Assembly: GCF_029318685.1 (NCBI RefSeq)
Contig: NZ_CP119677.1
Span: 1,364,001 to 1,428,000, forward strand
From: Ruminiclostridium papyrosolvens DSM 2782
GTDB lineage: Bacteria > Bacillota > Clostridia > Acetivibrionales > DSM-1351
DNA: 64,000 nt
Direction: 5' to 3'
A model generated the notes under the pieces. It was not told the DNA's origin. It searched no databases and was given only the letters and a program-made list of their open reading frames with translations. This document shows positions 27,799 through 38,410 of the stretch, piece by piece. Positions within the stretch are counted from its first letter, which is position 1; every line of letters starts with the position of its first letter. A program made the translations under genes and the position numbers.

Positions 27799-27812
27799 GT
27801 ATCTGGAGATAC
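27799..27812. promoter_or_regulatory. perfect 14-bp palindrome before the Crp/Fnr gene
   Basis: GTATCTGGAGATAC is a perfect dyad. It lies 14-27 bases after a TATAAT (27780-27785) that could be the -10 of the regulator and just before its AAAGGAGG. A Crp/Fnr-type protein could bind it for autoregulation. Confidence 0.4.
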
Positions 27813-27825
27813 AAAAGGAGGAAAT

Positions 27826-28539
27826 ATGAGATTAAACCAGGAGAAATTTAAGAATATAACAGAAGTTCTTCTCAAATGCGAACTCTTTGAGAACTTTGAC
27901 AATAAACAGATTATATCAATTATTGAATGCTTTAGCCCAAAGATATATAGCTTTAACAAGGGTGATTATATAGTAATGGCAGGGAGCAGGTATCAAGGGC
28001 TGGGGATTTTGCTTGAGGGCAACGGAGTCATAACTAAAGAAAATGCGGCAGGGAATCGTGTAATGATGAATCACATTAAGCCGGGAAGTATTTTTGGTGA
28101 GGTTATTGCATTTTCCGGTACGGAAAAATGGCCTTCTAACGTTCAGGCACAAACCAATTGCCAAGTAATGTTTATAGAAAACGAAATGATAATAAATCAA
28201 TGCAGTGATGCTTGCTCTCATCATTCACAGCTTATAAGGAATCTTTTAAAAAGCGTTTCAACAAGGGCAATTATGCTTAACAGAAGAGTTGAATATCTTT
28301 CAATGAAAGGAATTAACTCAAAGATTGCCTGTTTTTTGCTTGAATACATGGATAAGTCAGGCAGCAATACTTTCAGACTTCCCGTGAATAGAAATGAAAT
28401 GGCAGAATTTCTCAATATATCAAGACCTTCCTTATCAAGAGAAATGGGAGCAATGCGGGACATGGGTATCATTGAATTTCACAAGGAAGCTGTAAAAATA
28501 ATTGACGCTGATAAATTAAAGACTATGATTGAAGTATAA
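27826..28539 (+). CDS. Crp/Fnr-family transcription regulator (HcpR-like)
   Basis: The 237-residue protein has an N-terminal cyclic-nucleotide-binding-like domain (about 20-140; KGDYIVMAGSRYQGLGILLEG and GEVIAF). A C-terminal HTH_Crp domain follows (about 155-230; LPVNRNEMAEFLNISRPSLSREMGAMRDMGIIEF). The Cys-poor N-terminus argues against a classic Fnr iron-sulfur sensor. Together with the divergent ferredoxin gene this resembles the HcpR nitrosative-stress regulator of clostridia. A perfect palindrome lies in the intergenic region. AAAGGAGG precedes the start. Confidence 0.85.
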   Translation: MRLNQEKFKNITEVLLKCELFENFDNKQIISIIECFSPKIYSFNKGDYIVMAGSRYQGLGILLEGNGVITKENAAGNRVMMNHIKPGSIFGEVIAFSGTEKWPSNVQAQTNCQVMFIENEMIINQCSDACSHHSQLIRNLLKSVSTRAIMLNRRVEYLSMKGINSKIACFLLEYMDKSGSNTFRLPVNRNEMAEFLNISRPSLSREMGAMRDMGIIEFHKEAVKIIDADKLKTMIEV

Positions 28540-28566
28540 TTTTTATATGGAAAATGTTGAAATTAT

Positions 28567-28605
28567 AATATTAATATGATATCATTTAGATATCATATTA
28601 ATATT
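28567..28605 (+). terminator. AT-only terminator after the Crp/Fnr gene
   Basis: AATATTAATATGATATC (28567-28583) and GATATCATATTAATATT (28589-28605) form a 17-bp stem with loop ATTTA, followed by TATTTTTATTTATT. Confidence 0.75.
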
Positions 28606-28630
28606 TATTTTTATTTATTCGGGGAGGCTG

Positions 28631-29506
28631 ATGACTGTGAAAGAGATTGAGGGAAAAACCACTTCAGGTGGAAAGATACTTTTAGGTGCATTTTTACTAC
28701 TTATTTTAAGTGCAGTTATTTTTGGAATTGGTGTATACAAAGAATTTAATGTTTTAATTGTACTGGGAATTGTTTTATGTGTTGTATTTATATTTATTCT
28801 TCCCGGATTTTTTACTATTCAGCCTAATCAGGCTATGGTATTAATTCTTTTTGGAAAGTATACGGGAACTATAAAGAAGGAAGGCTGGCACTGGGCTAAT
28901 CCTTTTTATTCAAAGAAAAAGATTTCATTAAGGTCAAGAAATATCAACGGTGAAAAAATAAAGGTCAACGATGAAATGGGTAATCCAATTGAAATAGCAG
29001 CAGTAATTGTATGGAGAGTTGAAAATACCGTTGAGGCCATATTTGATGTTGATAATTATGTTGACTATGTAAATGTTCAGAGTGAGTCTGCTTTGAGACA
29101 TTTGGCAGGAATGTATCCATATGACAATACCGAAGATACTCATACAATCTCTTTGAGAGGAAGCACCGATGAGGTTGCAGAAGCACTTAAAAACGAACTT
29201 CAGCAAAGACTTGGAAAGGCAGGTGTAATTGTTGAAGAAGCAAGACTTTCTCATTTGGCATATGCACCTGAAATAGCTGCAGCAATGCTTCAAAGACAGC
29301 AGGCGGCTGCCATAATTGCAGCAAGACAAAAAATTGTTGAGGGTGCTGTTGGAATGGTTCAAATGGCTCTTACCAAGCTAAGTGAAAATGAAATAGTGGA
29401 GCTTGATGAGGAAAGAAAGGCTGCAATGGTCAGTAACTTATTAGTGGTACTATGTGGTGAGAGAAATACGCAACCGGTTATAAACACCGGAACATTGCAT
29501 AACTAA
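28631..29506 (+). CDS. SPFH/Band-7 membrane protein
   Basis: The 291-residue protein has a membrane hairpin near the N-terminus (residues about 18-60) followed by the Band-7/SPFH domain (about 60-240), with [21 protein letters not shown] and [42 protein letters not shown]. It looks like a stomatin-type scaffold that assembles at membranes. The start is uncertain: ATG at 28631 lies 3 bases after GGGGAGG, whereas GTG at 28637 is spaced 9. A ribbon-helix-helix gene follows after 15 bases and is likely co-translated. Confidence 0.85.
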   Translation: MTVKEIEGKTTSGGKILLGAFLLLILSAVIFGIGVYKEFNVLIVLGIVLCVVFIFILPGFFTIQPNQAMVLILFGKYTGTIKKEGWHWANPFYSKKKISLRSRNINGEKIKVNDEMGNPIEIAAVIVWRVENTVEAIFDVDNYVDYVNVQSESALRHLAGMYPYDNTEDTHTISLRGSTDEVAEALKNELQQRLGKAGVIVEEARLSHLAYAPEIAAAMLQRQQAAAIIAARQKIVEGAVGMVQMALTKLSENEIVELDEERKAAMVSNLLVVLCGERNTQPVINTGTLHN

Positions 29507-29521
29507 AAAGGCGATGGTATT

Positions 29522-29707
29522 ATGGCGGAAAAAAAGACACTTTTACTTAGGCTCAGTCCCAAAATGTGGGAAGAAATATCTAAGTGGGCTGATGATGAAT
29601 TCAGGTCAGTAAATGGCCAAATAGAGTATCTGATAAGTGAAGCACTTCGTAAGCGAAATAAATCAGCCCCAATAACTGATTCCCACAAGGAAGAAGCGGA
29701 CGGGTGA
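29522..29707 (+). CDS. small ribbon-helix-helix (Arc-like) DNA-binding protein
   Basis: The 61-residue protein fits the ribbon-helix-helix fold: KKTLLLRLSPKMWEEISKWA is the strand and first helix, and FRSVNGQIEYLISEALRKRNK is the second helix with the usual VNGQI turn. It follows the SPFH gene by 15 bases. Such small Arc-like proteins repeatedly sit beside SPFH genes in clostridia, so a joint regulatory role is inferred. It could instead be an antitoxin-like protein, but no toxin gene is seen beside it. Confidence 0.75.
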   Translation: MAEKKTLLLRLSPKMWEEISKWADDEFRSVNGQIEYLISEALRKRNKSAPITDSHKEEADG

Positions 29708-29876
29708 TTTAATCGAGAAAAGACACGGCATAATCAAAAAATGCCGGGTCTTTTCCTGTTTAAGAATTTCTCTTATAAACTTTTACATTTCTTAATAAAT
29801 AGTTAAATATTTTATGCTATAATGTAGATTATGTTGCAGCAAAATATAAACAATATATTATGAAAGGAAGTTTGAT

Positions 29877-30491
29877 TTGGACAAAGACATGAAAATAGGT
29901 ATTTGTGGTGGTACCTTCGATCCTGTCCATGTTGCACATCTGGCAGTTGCCGAATTGGTCAGGGAAGAATTTGCACTGGATAAAGTATTATTTATACCGT
30001 CAGGAAAACCGCCGCACAAAGACCTTGCTTCAGTAACTGACCCTAATCACAGACTAAAAATGGTACAGTGTGCAGTCAGTAGCAATCCAAACTTTGAAGC
30101 GGTTTCTATTGAGGTAGAACGCCGGGGATACACATATACGGTAGATACACTTAAACAGCTGCAAGAGCTTTACCCTAAAGGCACGGAGTTTTATTATATA
30201 ATTGGTGCTGATGTAGTAATGGACCTTCTCAAATGGAAAAGTTCGGAGGAAGTATTTGCACTGACAAATTTTATAGCATTAATGCGACCGGGATTCCAAG
30301 ACGAAGAGTTTAAGACACGCTTAGCTTATTTAAAGAAGGAGTATGGCGCTAAAATTACGGGGTTTGAAGCACCCTTAATTGAAATTTCTTCAACCCTTAT
30401 CAGAGATAGATTAAAAAATGGTAAATCTGTTAAATATTTTATAACTGAGCCTGTTGAAGGATATATAAAGGAAAACAAATTGTATATTTAA
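29877..30491 (+). CDS. nadD: nicotinate-nucleotide adenylyltransferase
   Basis: NadD makes deamido-NAD from nicotinate mononucleotide and ATP. The 204-residue protein has GICGGTFDPVHVAHL (the nucleotidyltransferase HxGH-like motif) and ISSTLIRDRL. The TTG at 29877 lies 6 bases after AAAGGAAG at 29863-29870 and is preferred; ATG at 29889 is too far from it. The following genes yqeK, LytR_C and rsfS make a conserved Firmicutes order, and the product feeds NAD synthesis. Confidence 0.94.
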   Translation: MDKDMKIGICGGTFDPVHVAHLAVAELVREEFALDKVLFIPSGKPPHKDLASVTDPNHRLKMVQCAVSSNPNFEAVSIEVERRGYTYTVDTLKQLQELYPKGTEFYYIIGADVVMDLLKWKSSEEVFALTNFIALMRPGFQDEEFKTRLAYLKKEYGAKITGFEAPLIEISSTLIRDRLKNGKSVKYFITEPVEGYIKENKLYI

Positions 30492-30502
30492 GAGGATAGA
30501 AA

Positions 30503-31084
30503 ATGAATTTTAGTGAAATGGATATACTGTTAAAAAAGTCCCTGAAACCGGGAAGGTACATTCATTCTGTTAATACTATGAAAGTCGCTGTTGAATTGGC
30601 TGAACATTATGGTGAGGATGTAGAAAAAGCCAAAGTTGCAGGCCTTTTGCATGATTGTGCTAAGAACTTTGATGATAGAGAAACAAAGAGGTACTGTATT
30701 GAAAATCATATAGAACTCAGCCCTCTTGAGGAAAAGCAGTTATTCCTCATGCATGGAGCAGTAGGAGCTGTAGTGGCAAGACAAAAGTACTGTGTGGAGG
30801 ACCCGGACATACTAAATGCAATTAAGTACCATACTACCGGCTTTGCGGGAATGAGTACTATGGATAAAATAATATTTTTGGCTGATTACATTGAGCCTGG
30901 GAGAATCCACGGAGATGTACAGGAAACACGGAGTTTGGCATTCATTGATTTGAATCTTGCTTTAATAAGTGCTTTTAATAATGTACTGAAATACGTTATT
31001 AGCCAAAATGGTTTAATTCATCCATTTACTATTGAAGCTAGAAACTATATATTATTAATGACACAAAAAACCTATGAAAACTAG
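30503..31084 (+). CDS. yqeK: YqeK-type HD-domain Ap4A hydrolase
   Basis: The 193-residue protein has the HD signature RYIHSVNTMKVAVELAEHYG and GLLHDCAKNF, plus HGAVGAVVA and YHTTG (further metal ligands). The COG1713/YqeK family hydrolyses diadenosine tetraphosphate. It lies 11 bases after nadD and immediately precedes the LytR_C gene, in a standard order. Confidence 0.9.
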   Translation: MNFSEMDILLKKSLKPGRYIHSVNTMKVAVELAEHYGEDVEKAKVAGLLHDCAKNFDDRETKRYCIENHIELSPLEEKQLFLMHGAVGAVVARQKYCVEDPDILNAIKYHTTGFAGMSTMDKIIFLADYIEPGRIHGDVQETRSLAFIDLNLALISAFNNVLKYVISQNGLIHPFTIEARNYILLMTQKTYEN

Positions 31085-31100
31085 TTTTGGAGATAAAAAA

Positions 31101-31604
31101 ATGAATAAATTTCTTAAATTTATATTTTACGCAGTAGGAACATTTTTGCTGCTGTTTTCATCAATTATAGTAGGAGCAAATTTTTATAAAGATTCAGGCG
31201 TTTTTGACAAAAAAGTTGTTGAAGTAAAAAAGCAACCCGTTAAGCCTGCACCTGCATCAAAAACCCCCGGCAAAATAATAATAGACAGTAAACCTGTTGA
31301 GGAGACTACTAAAGACAAGGCGGAAACTACAAAGAAGAGCGGAAAGACCACGGTACTGGTTCTTAACTGTACAGGCAAAAAAGGCCTTGCAGGAGAGGTT
31401 AAATCTATGCTTGTGGCACAGGGGTTTGAGGCTAGTGCCGAAACGGGCAAAATTCAAAATGCTTCTCAGATAATTGTAAGGAAGAAAGGCGTAAAGGCAG
31501 GTGCAATAAGCAACATGTTGAAAATATCTAAGGTGTCAGAAGAAATACAGGCTGAACCTAATTATGATATTACAATAGTACTTGGAAATGATTATAATCC
31601 TTAA
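31101..31604 (+). CDS. membrane-anchored LytR_C-domain protein
   Basis: The 167-residue protein has one N-terminal membrane anchor (about 4-26; FLKFIFYAVGTFLLLFSSIIVGANF), a Lys/Pro/Thr linker, and a LytR/CpsA/Psr C-terminal domain (about 75-165), with VLVLNCTGKKGLAGEVKSML. The frame is open from 31074, but GGAG lies 9 bases before the ATG at 31101. Its place between yqeK and rsfS is common. It lacks the LCP transferase domain, so it is not a LytR enzyme itself. Confidence 0.82.
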   Translation: MNKFLKFIFYAVGTFLLLFSSIIVGANFYKDSGVFDKKVVEVKKQPVKPAPASKTPGKIIIDSKPVEETTKDKAETTKKSGKTTVLVLNCTGKKGLAGEVKSMLVAQGFEASAETGKIQNASQIIVRKKGVKAGAISNMLKISKVSEEIQAEPNYDITIVLGNDYNP

Positions 31605-31637
31605 TATAAAACAATCAGAAGATGAGGTGCAAAAATA

Positions 31638-31982
31638 TTGGATTCAAAAACATTAGTAGACAGAATTGTTGCGGCTATGGAAGATAAAAAGGCAAAGGAT
31701 ATAAGCATAATTGATATTCATAGTATTACTGTTATTGCCGATTATTTTGTTATATGCAGTGGTACATCCTCTACTCATATAAAGGCTATAGCTGATGAAG
31801 TAGATTTCAAACTGGCTGAAATGGGGCTGGAGGCACACCACAAGGAAGGTTACGATTCTGCAAAATGGATATTACTTGACTATGCTGATGTTGTAATTCA
31901 TGTTTTCCATCAGGAAGACAGAGGGTTCTACAATTTGGAAAGGTTATGGTCTGATGGGGAAATGACTAGTATTAGATATTGA
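31638..31982 (+). CDS. rsfS: ribosomal silencing factor RsfS
   Basis: RsfS binds ribosomal protein uL14 and blocks subunit joining when nutrients run low. The 114-residue protein has the family motifs DYFVICSGTSSTHIKAIADEV and GYDSAKWILLDYADVVIHVFHQEDRGFYNLERLW. TTG at 31638 is preceded by GAGGTG, so it is the likely start. A hairpin terminator (32014-32038) follows. Confidence 0.93.
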   Translation: MDSKTLVDRIVAAMEDKKAKDISIIDIHSITVIADYFVICSGTSSTHIKAIADEVDFKLAEMGLEAHHKEGYDSAKWILLDYADVVIHVFHQEDRGFYNLERLWSDGEMTSIRY

Positions 31983-32013
31983 ACATTGTAATAAGTTATG
32001 CTTTAATATATTG

Positions 32014-32042
32014 AGAAAAGCATTAATTAGGCTTTTCTTATT
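32014..32042 (+). terminator. terminator of the nadD-rsfS unit
   Basis: AGAAAAGC (32014-32021) and GCTTTTCT (32031-32038) form an 8-bp stem with a 9-base loop followed by TATTTTG. Confidence 0.75.
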
Positions 32043-32125
32043 TTGTGCTGTTTTGGACAAATAAAATAAACATTTAAATTTATTTAATATTTAATATAAA
32101 AGGATAGGATATTTAGTTATCCTGA

Positions 32126-33760
<1,635 letters not shown>

Positions 33761-33794
33761 TAATTAAATAGGAAATTATTATAATACAAATAAA

Positions 33795-33832
33795 TGTCCA
33801 AGGGTGAACTCAGCCTTTGGATATTTTTTTAC
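33795..33832 (+). terminator. terminator after the ABC-F gene
   Basis: TGTCCAAGG pairs with CCTTTGGATA around a short inner helix (about 33795-33822), followed by a run of T. Confidence 0.6.
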
Positions 33833-33929
33833 ATTAAATACATTAACAGCCTATTTTGTATTGTAATGTAAAATAAAAGCGATTATAATCAAATTATAAG
33901 AAAAATTAATAGATGAAATGGTGATGTTA

Positions 33930-34889
33930 ATGCGATACATTAAGGATTTAAAGCCATACAATAAATTCTGGGGAAACTGCATTGTAAATATGTTTCTTTC
34001 TATACTAACAAAAGTTGATTCCAGCTATGATCCCCTTGCATATTTGAATTATTATGAGTATACCTACTATCCTGATGAAATTTTCCATTTGGACTATACT
34101 AAAGAGTACTACAACTTTTTCGGAGATAATATTTTCAATTATGAAACATTTTATTTTAAAGATAAGAATAACTTTTTGCAGGAATTTAAAGATATTCTTA
34201 TGAATAACTTATATGCAACATTAAACGTTGATTTATATTACTGGAATAGTGCAGGGTATTATTTTAATAAAATACATACATCTCATTTAGCTTTTGTTAC
34301 TGGTTTTGACGAAGAAAAAGATGTCTTTTATGCATACGAAGATGATGTAAACTTGTCTTATGAAATAAGAGAGATTCCCACCAGCGAAGTAATTCAGGCC
34401 TATAATTCACCACGCAAACGTTTTAAAGGAGATTATAGAATTCTTTCCTTTAAAAATGACTTTATACCGCCATTTGAAATAGATATCAAGCAGTTCATAA
34501 AATGTACGGAACAGCTTATTTATAATTTAGATATGCTTTTTGATAATAGGGAAGTAGTAGATAAAAAACTTATTCTGGAAGACTCCTCAAAAATTTATTT
34601 TTACAGTAATGAGTTTACTAAGATATCAAACAGGCTAAAAGGGAACAAGCTGTTACTCTGTGCACTCAAGGATAAAGGACTATTGGATGAACACATAACC
34701 GATGAGTTAAATAGCGCATGGGAGGAGAACTGTACCACATGGAAAAATATTCAGGGTGTATATCTTAAACATTGTCTGAGAAATAACTTTGCAGAACTAG
34801 ATAGTATAGAAGATAAGATTGCAGATGCTTTTATGAGTGAAAAGGAAATTTGGGAAGAAGTTATTGAAAACCTAAAAAAGCCGGATTAA
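33930..34889 (+). CDS. BtrH_N-like cysteine-peptidase-fold protein
   Basis: The roughly 319-residue protein resembles the N-terminal domain of butirosin BtrH. It has an early cysteine in FWGNCIVNMFL (about residue 17) and later HTSHLAFVTGFDEEKDVFYAYEDD with a His/Asp pair. The second half (from about 170) is helical. BtrH_N proteins are thioester-handling acyltransferases or peptidase-like enzymes, usually in biosynthetic clusters, but here it stands alone. The start is uncertain among ATG/GTG codons at 33918-33930; GGTGAT before 33930 favours that one. The stop codon lies inside the stem of the following terminator. Confidence 0.6.
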   Translation: MRYIKDLKPYNKFWGNCIVNMFLSILTKVDSSYDPLAYLNYYEYTYYPDEIFHLDYTKEYYNFFGDNIFNYETFYFKDKNNFLQEFKDILMNNLYATLNVDLYYWNSAGYYFNKIHTSHLAFVTGFDEEKDVFYAYEDDVNLSYEIREIPTSEVIQAYNSPRKRFKGDYRILSFKNDFIPPFEIDIKQFIKCTEQLIYNLDMLFDNREVVDKKLILEDSSKIYFYSNEFTKISNRLKGNKLLLCALKDKGLLDEHITDELNSAWEENCTTWKNIQGVYLKHCLRNNFAELDSIEDKIADAFMSEKEIWEEVIENLKKPD

Positions 34890-34926
34890 TAGATTTTTAT
34901 AAAATCTATTAATCCGGCTTTTTGTT
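34875..34926. terminator. bidirectional terminator with a 23-bp stem
   Basis: A perfect stem runs 34875-34897 to 34901-34923 with a 3-base loop. Its arms start AAAAAGCCGG and end CCGGCTTTTT. It separates the convergent BtrH_N-like and acyl-CoA synthetase genes. The stop codon of the former (34887-34889) is within the 5' arm. Confidence 0.92.
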
Positions 34927-34941
34927 TATATATTTATGTAC

Positions 34942-36660
34942 TTAACCAACATTTTCAACATATCTCTTTATTTTTTTAGTTGTAGTTTTTACAAACTCTT
35001 CTTCACGAATAGTAAAGTCCTTTATTCGCTTATAAAGCGGCATTAGCTTGTTTATCTCCTTTATTTCCCCATGAATAACCTTGTGTATTTCATCAGTTGA
35101 AACAATATTAAGATTAAGCTTAGCCTTTATCTCATCAACGTCAGGTAAAATCTGTGCATTAACTTCAGTTTCGCCGGTTTCTTCATCAAATCTGCCCCAA
35201 ACAAGACTCTCCTTTACAAACCTGCTCTTTGAAAGATATGCTTCAACTTCTTCAGGGAAGATGTTTTTACCGTTCTTTGTAACAATGACGTTTTTCTTTC
35301 TTCCTGTAATATAAAGATAGCCTTCATCATCAATATATCCTAAGTCACCGGTATATAGTCGTCCGTTTTTTAATACATTTCGTGTTGCTGACGGATTTTC
35401 GAAATAACCCATCATTACGCAATCGCCTGATATAACAAATTCTCCAATACCATCCTCACCGATATTCTCTAGCTGAACATCTACACCTGCAAGTGGCTTT
35501 CCGGCGGAATCATGTCTGAAACCCCGGTCGTTGTTTACTGCGACTATAGGTGAAAACTCAGTAAGTCCATATCCTTGGACAATTCTTATACCCATAGCAC
35601 ATAAATCATTTGAAACATCCGGATTTACCGCAGCAGCACCGGAAATAACCAGTCTTACTCTGCCTCCAAAGGTGTTGAGAACCTGCTTGAATAATTTTTT
35701 GCGTATATCTATTTTTAAGAAATTATATAAAAAATTGCTTATTTCAATTGCAGTATTAAATTTGACTTTACCCATCCGTGTTTTGGATGCCTGCTTTGCT
35801 ATCTTCTTATGCATGTTTTCAAGAATCAGAGGAACCAACATAAGGATTGTAGGTTTTGTCTCCTGCAAGTTCTTAACTATATGCTTTAGCCCCTCATTAA
35901 ATGACATACAACATCCGCTGTACATCATTACCAAAAAACCTGCGGTACATTCATAGGTGTGGTGAAGCGGCAAAATAGAAAGAACACTATCGTTCTCGTC
36001 AATGTAGAGCATTGATACAACAGCTCTTACGTTGGAGGCAAGGTTCTTGCTTGACAGCATAACCCCTTTAGCCAAATCTGTTGTCCCTGACGTAAAAATA
36101 AGGGCACACATGGCATCCGGGTCTATCTTTGCATCCACATAACTTCTGTTGCCTTTTTTCATTAACTCTTTGCCCTTTTCAATCAAACATGAATAGGATA
36201 AAAATCCATCTGCTACCTCTTCTGTTTGATCAATGTCTATGTAATATTCAACCCCTGAATTCTGGGATAATTTCAACATATCACTGCGGTATTTTGATGA
36301 AAAAACAATTGCACTGACACCAGCTCGTGAAATAAGATTTTCAACCTCATTAAAAGGAAGCTCCTTATCTAAAGGGACTACAACACCCACTCCCCCTGTT
36401 ATTGTCAGGTAAGAGGTACACCATTGTGCGCTGTTCTGGGACAAAATAGCAATCTTTTTGTCTTTTAAGCCTAAACTTATCAATGCCGTACCAAAAGCGT
36501 CTATATCGCTTTTGAGTTCAGTATATGTCTTTCCGTAGTACTCGTCATTTTTATCCTTAATGTAAAATGCATTTCTATCTCCGAATAATTTTGCACTTTG
36601 AACCATGAGATCTTTGAGATCAGTGATTTTCCTAGTCTGGTAAATCGGTTCGGTTCTCAT
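34942..36660 (-). CDS. AMP-forming long-chain acyl-CoA synthetase-like protein
   Basis: The 572-residue protein belongs to the ANL adenylating superfamily. It has the P-loop IFTSGTTDLAKGVMLS (about residue 190), VQGYGLTEFSPIVA, YTGDLGYIDDEGYLYITGR and the catalytic lysine near the C-terminus (KNGKNIFPEE). It activates a carboxylic acid as acyl-AMP and then acyl-CoA or a related thioester; the substrate is not known. GGAGTGTA precedes the start. It is alone on the minus strand between the bidirectional terminator and dacF. Confidence 0.85.
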   Translation of the reverse strand: MRTEPIYQTRKITDLKDLMVQSAKLFGDRNAFYIKDKNDEYYGKTYTELKSDIDAFGTALISLGLKDKKIAILSQNSAQWCTSYLTITGGVGVVVPLDKELPFNEVENLISRAGVSAIVFSSKYRSDMLKLSQNSGVEYYIDIDQTEEVADGFLSYSCLIEKGKELMKKGNRSYVDAKIDPDAMCALIFTSGTTDLAKGVMLSSKNLASNVRAVVSMLYIDENDSVLSILPLHHTYECTAGFLVMMYSGCCMSFNEGLKHIVKNLQETKPTILMLVPLILENMHKKIAKQASKTRMGKVKFNTAIEISNFLYNFLKIDIRKKLFKQVLNTFGGRVRLVISGAAAVNPDVSNDLCAMGIRIVQGYGLTEFSPIVAVNNDRGFRHDSAGKPLAGVDVQLENIGEDGIGEFVISGDCVMMGYFENPSATRNVLKNGRLYTGDLGYIDDEGYLYITGRKKNVIVTKNGKNIFPEEVEAYLSKSRFVKESLVWGRFDEETGETEVNAQILPDVDEIKAKLNLNIVSTDEIHKVIHGEIKEINKLMPLYKRIKDFTIREEEFVKTTTKKIKRYVENVG

Positions 36661-36790
36661 TGACTACACTCCTTTTAAAAAAGCCAATAGTATTTTTCAG
36701 TTACCACTGCATACAAACATATACTATAATATAAGTATATTTAAATTAAATCAATATATGAGGCAAATAAAAACATAAAAAGTCATATTA

Positions 36791-38113
36791 TTAATTGAAG
36801 TTTCTTAATTTATATTTTCTCTTTCTGGATATTTTTCTTAATATAAATCTTAAAATAAAAAAGCAAATTACTAAAATAACTCCGATTACAATGTATTTAA
36901 AGAGGCTGGTGCTTGTTATGCCCTTTACATAGTCCTTTGATTTGGATTTTAGTGTTTGTTCAACGGTTCTTGATGAAACGATATCTACTTTTCCCAGGGA
37001 TACGCCTTCCCTTGTATACTCAATACTCCCAAGCACTGTCCCTTTTTTAACAGGAGCTTTTACATCCTGCCTGATATTAATTTTTTTATCAAGCTGCCAT
37101 TGGGTTTTATCATTAGGTAAAAGTGCCTCAATTACTCCGTTGGTTATAAGATCAACCTTGTCTCCGTCAGCGGCATCCTTTACGGTGATTTCCTGAATCT
37201 TTGTGGAACGGTCAATAATCATCTGTCTTGAATAGTTTTCGTAGCCTGCCTTTAAAAGGGTTTTTGTAAAATCAAATACACTTCTGTTGGGTTTATTATT
37301 TACACCAAGTACAACGGAAATCAATTCAAGGCCATCCTTATTTACCGCACTGGAAATAAAATTTGCACCTGCTCTTGAGGTGGAGCCAGTTTTTAGGCCT
37401 GTAATAGTATACTGGTTTCTGTCGTCACCTGTTTCAGGTCCATACTTAAAGGATTTTCCCAGTAGTTTATTAGTGTTGTTAAGAATATTCCATGTTTTAT
37501 GCTTATTTGTGGCAGGCAGCGTGCTAAGCTGCTTTTGGCCTATGATTTCACGAAATAAAGGGTATTTTAAACACTCTTTTGCAATAAGTGCCAAATCTCT
37601 TGCAGAGGAAAAGTGGTCTGCGTCCTTTTCATATTCATCAATTCCGCAGGGATTTGTAAAAGTTGTATTTTTTGCTCCTGCATCTGCAGCAAACTTATTC
37701 ATTTCAGCTAAAAACTTAGTTTTATCATTAAAAAGGTTCTCGGAGATTATGTTGGCAGTCTCATTTGCCGAAACTATCAAAAGAGCGTGAAGCAGATTAT
37801 TTAAAGACATCTGTTCTCCGGGCATGATACCGATATTCATACCGCCTACGCCTATATCGCTAACCGCCTCATTACTGGCAGTCATCATCTGGTCCAGTTT
37901 ACCTTCCTTAAGAGCTACTAAAGCAGTTGCTATTTTGGTAGTGCTGGCAGGACGCCATTTCAGATCCGGCTTATATTCGTACAAAACACTTCCTGTTTTT
38001 GCATCCATTAATATGTATGAGGCAGCATCAATGTCGAGATTTGCACAAAATGCAGGTGTGACTTGAAATAGTAAAATAAATGATACGATTAGTGTTGCCA
38101 GTACTTTCTTCAT
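36791..38113 (-). CDS. dacF: D-alanyl-D-alanine carboxypeptidase (DacF/PBP5 type)
   Basis: The 440-residue membrane-attached enzyme trims stem peptides of peptidoglycan. It has a signal peptide (residues 1-23), the S11 peptidase motifs STTK, SAN and KTG (as KTGSTS), a C-terminal PBP5-type domain (about 290-395), and a C-terminal membrane anchor followed by a basic tail (RKISRKRKYKLRNFN). It is divergent from comEA across about 300 AT-rich bases. Confidence 0.9.
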   Translation of the reverse strand: MKKVLATLIVSFILLFQVTPAFCANLDIDAASYILMDAKTGSVLYEYKPDLKWRPASTTKIATALVALKEGKLDQMMTASNEAVSDIGVGGMNIGIMPGEQMSLNNLLHALLIVSANETANIISENLFNDKTKFLAEMNKFAADAGAKNTTFTNPCGIDEYEKDADHFSSARDLALIAKECLKYPLFREIIGQKQLSTLPATNKHKTWNILNNTNKLLGKSFKYGPETGDDRNQYTITGLKTGSTSRAGANFISSAVNKDGLELISVVLGVNNKPNRSVFDFTKTLLKAGYENYSRQMIIDRSTKIQEITVKDAADGDKVDLITNGVIEALLPNDKTQWQLDKKINIRQDVKAPVKKGTVLGSIEYTREGVSLGKVDIVSSRTVEQTLKSKSKDYVKGITSTSLFKYIVIGVILVICFFILRFILRKISRKRKYKLRNFN

Positions 38114-38410
38114 AACTCCTCCTGTGAATAAGTAGATATATTATAAGTATAAAGCAAGAATTCACTTTTTTAAACTTTTTTATAAGATTTATTTAAATAA
38201 TATGGTAAAATGTTAAAATATATAATATAATATCTATGAATCATTTCTGTTTTTTCTTATTTCTTTTCACAGTATAGATTATAAAGATAAATTTTCAAAG
38301 TATTATTGGTTGGCAGATGTGGAAATAAATTTATAAATTTACACGGTTTTTTCTTATTTATTCCAAAAACATTTTATTTTTTTAAAACTTAACATAATTG
38401 GAGGTACTCT
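38114..38410. other. AT-rich divergent gap between dacF and comEA
   Basis: Nothing gene-like is seen in this stretch. It presumably holds the divergent promoters, but no clear -35/-10 pair stands out. GGAG (38400-38403) precedes the comEA start. Confidence 0.5.

Noticed and set aside
29522-29707. Toxin-antitoxin module at the ribbon-helix-helix gene
   Set aside because: There is no toxin gene next to it; the partner is a Band-7 protein.
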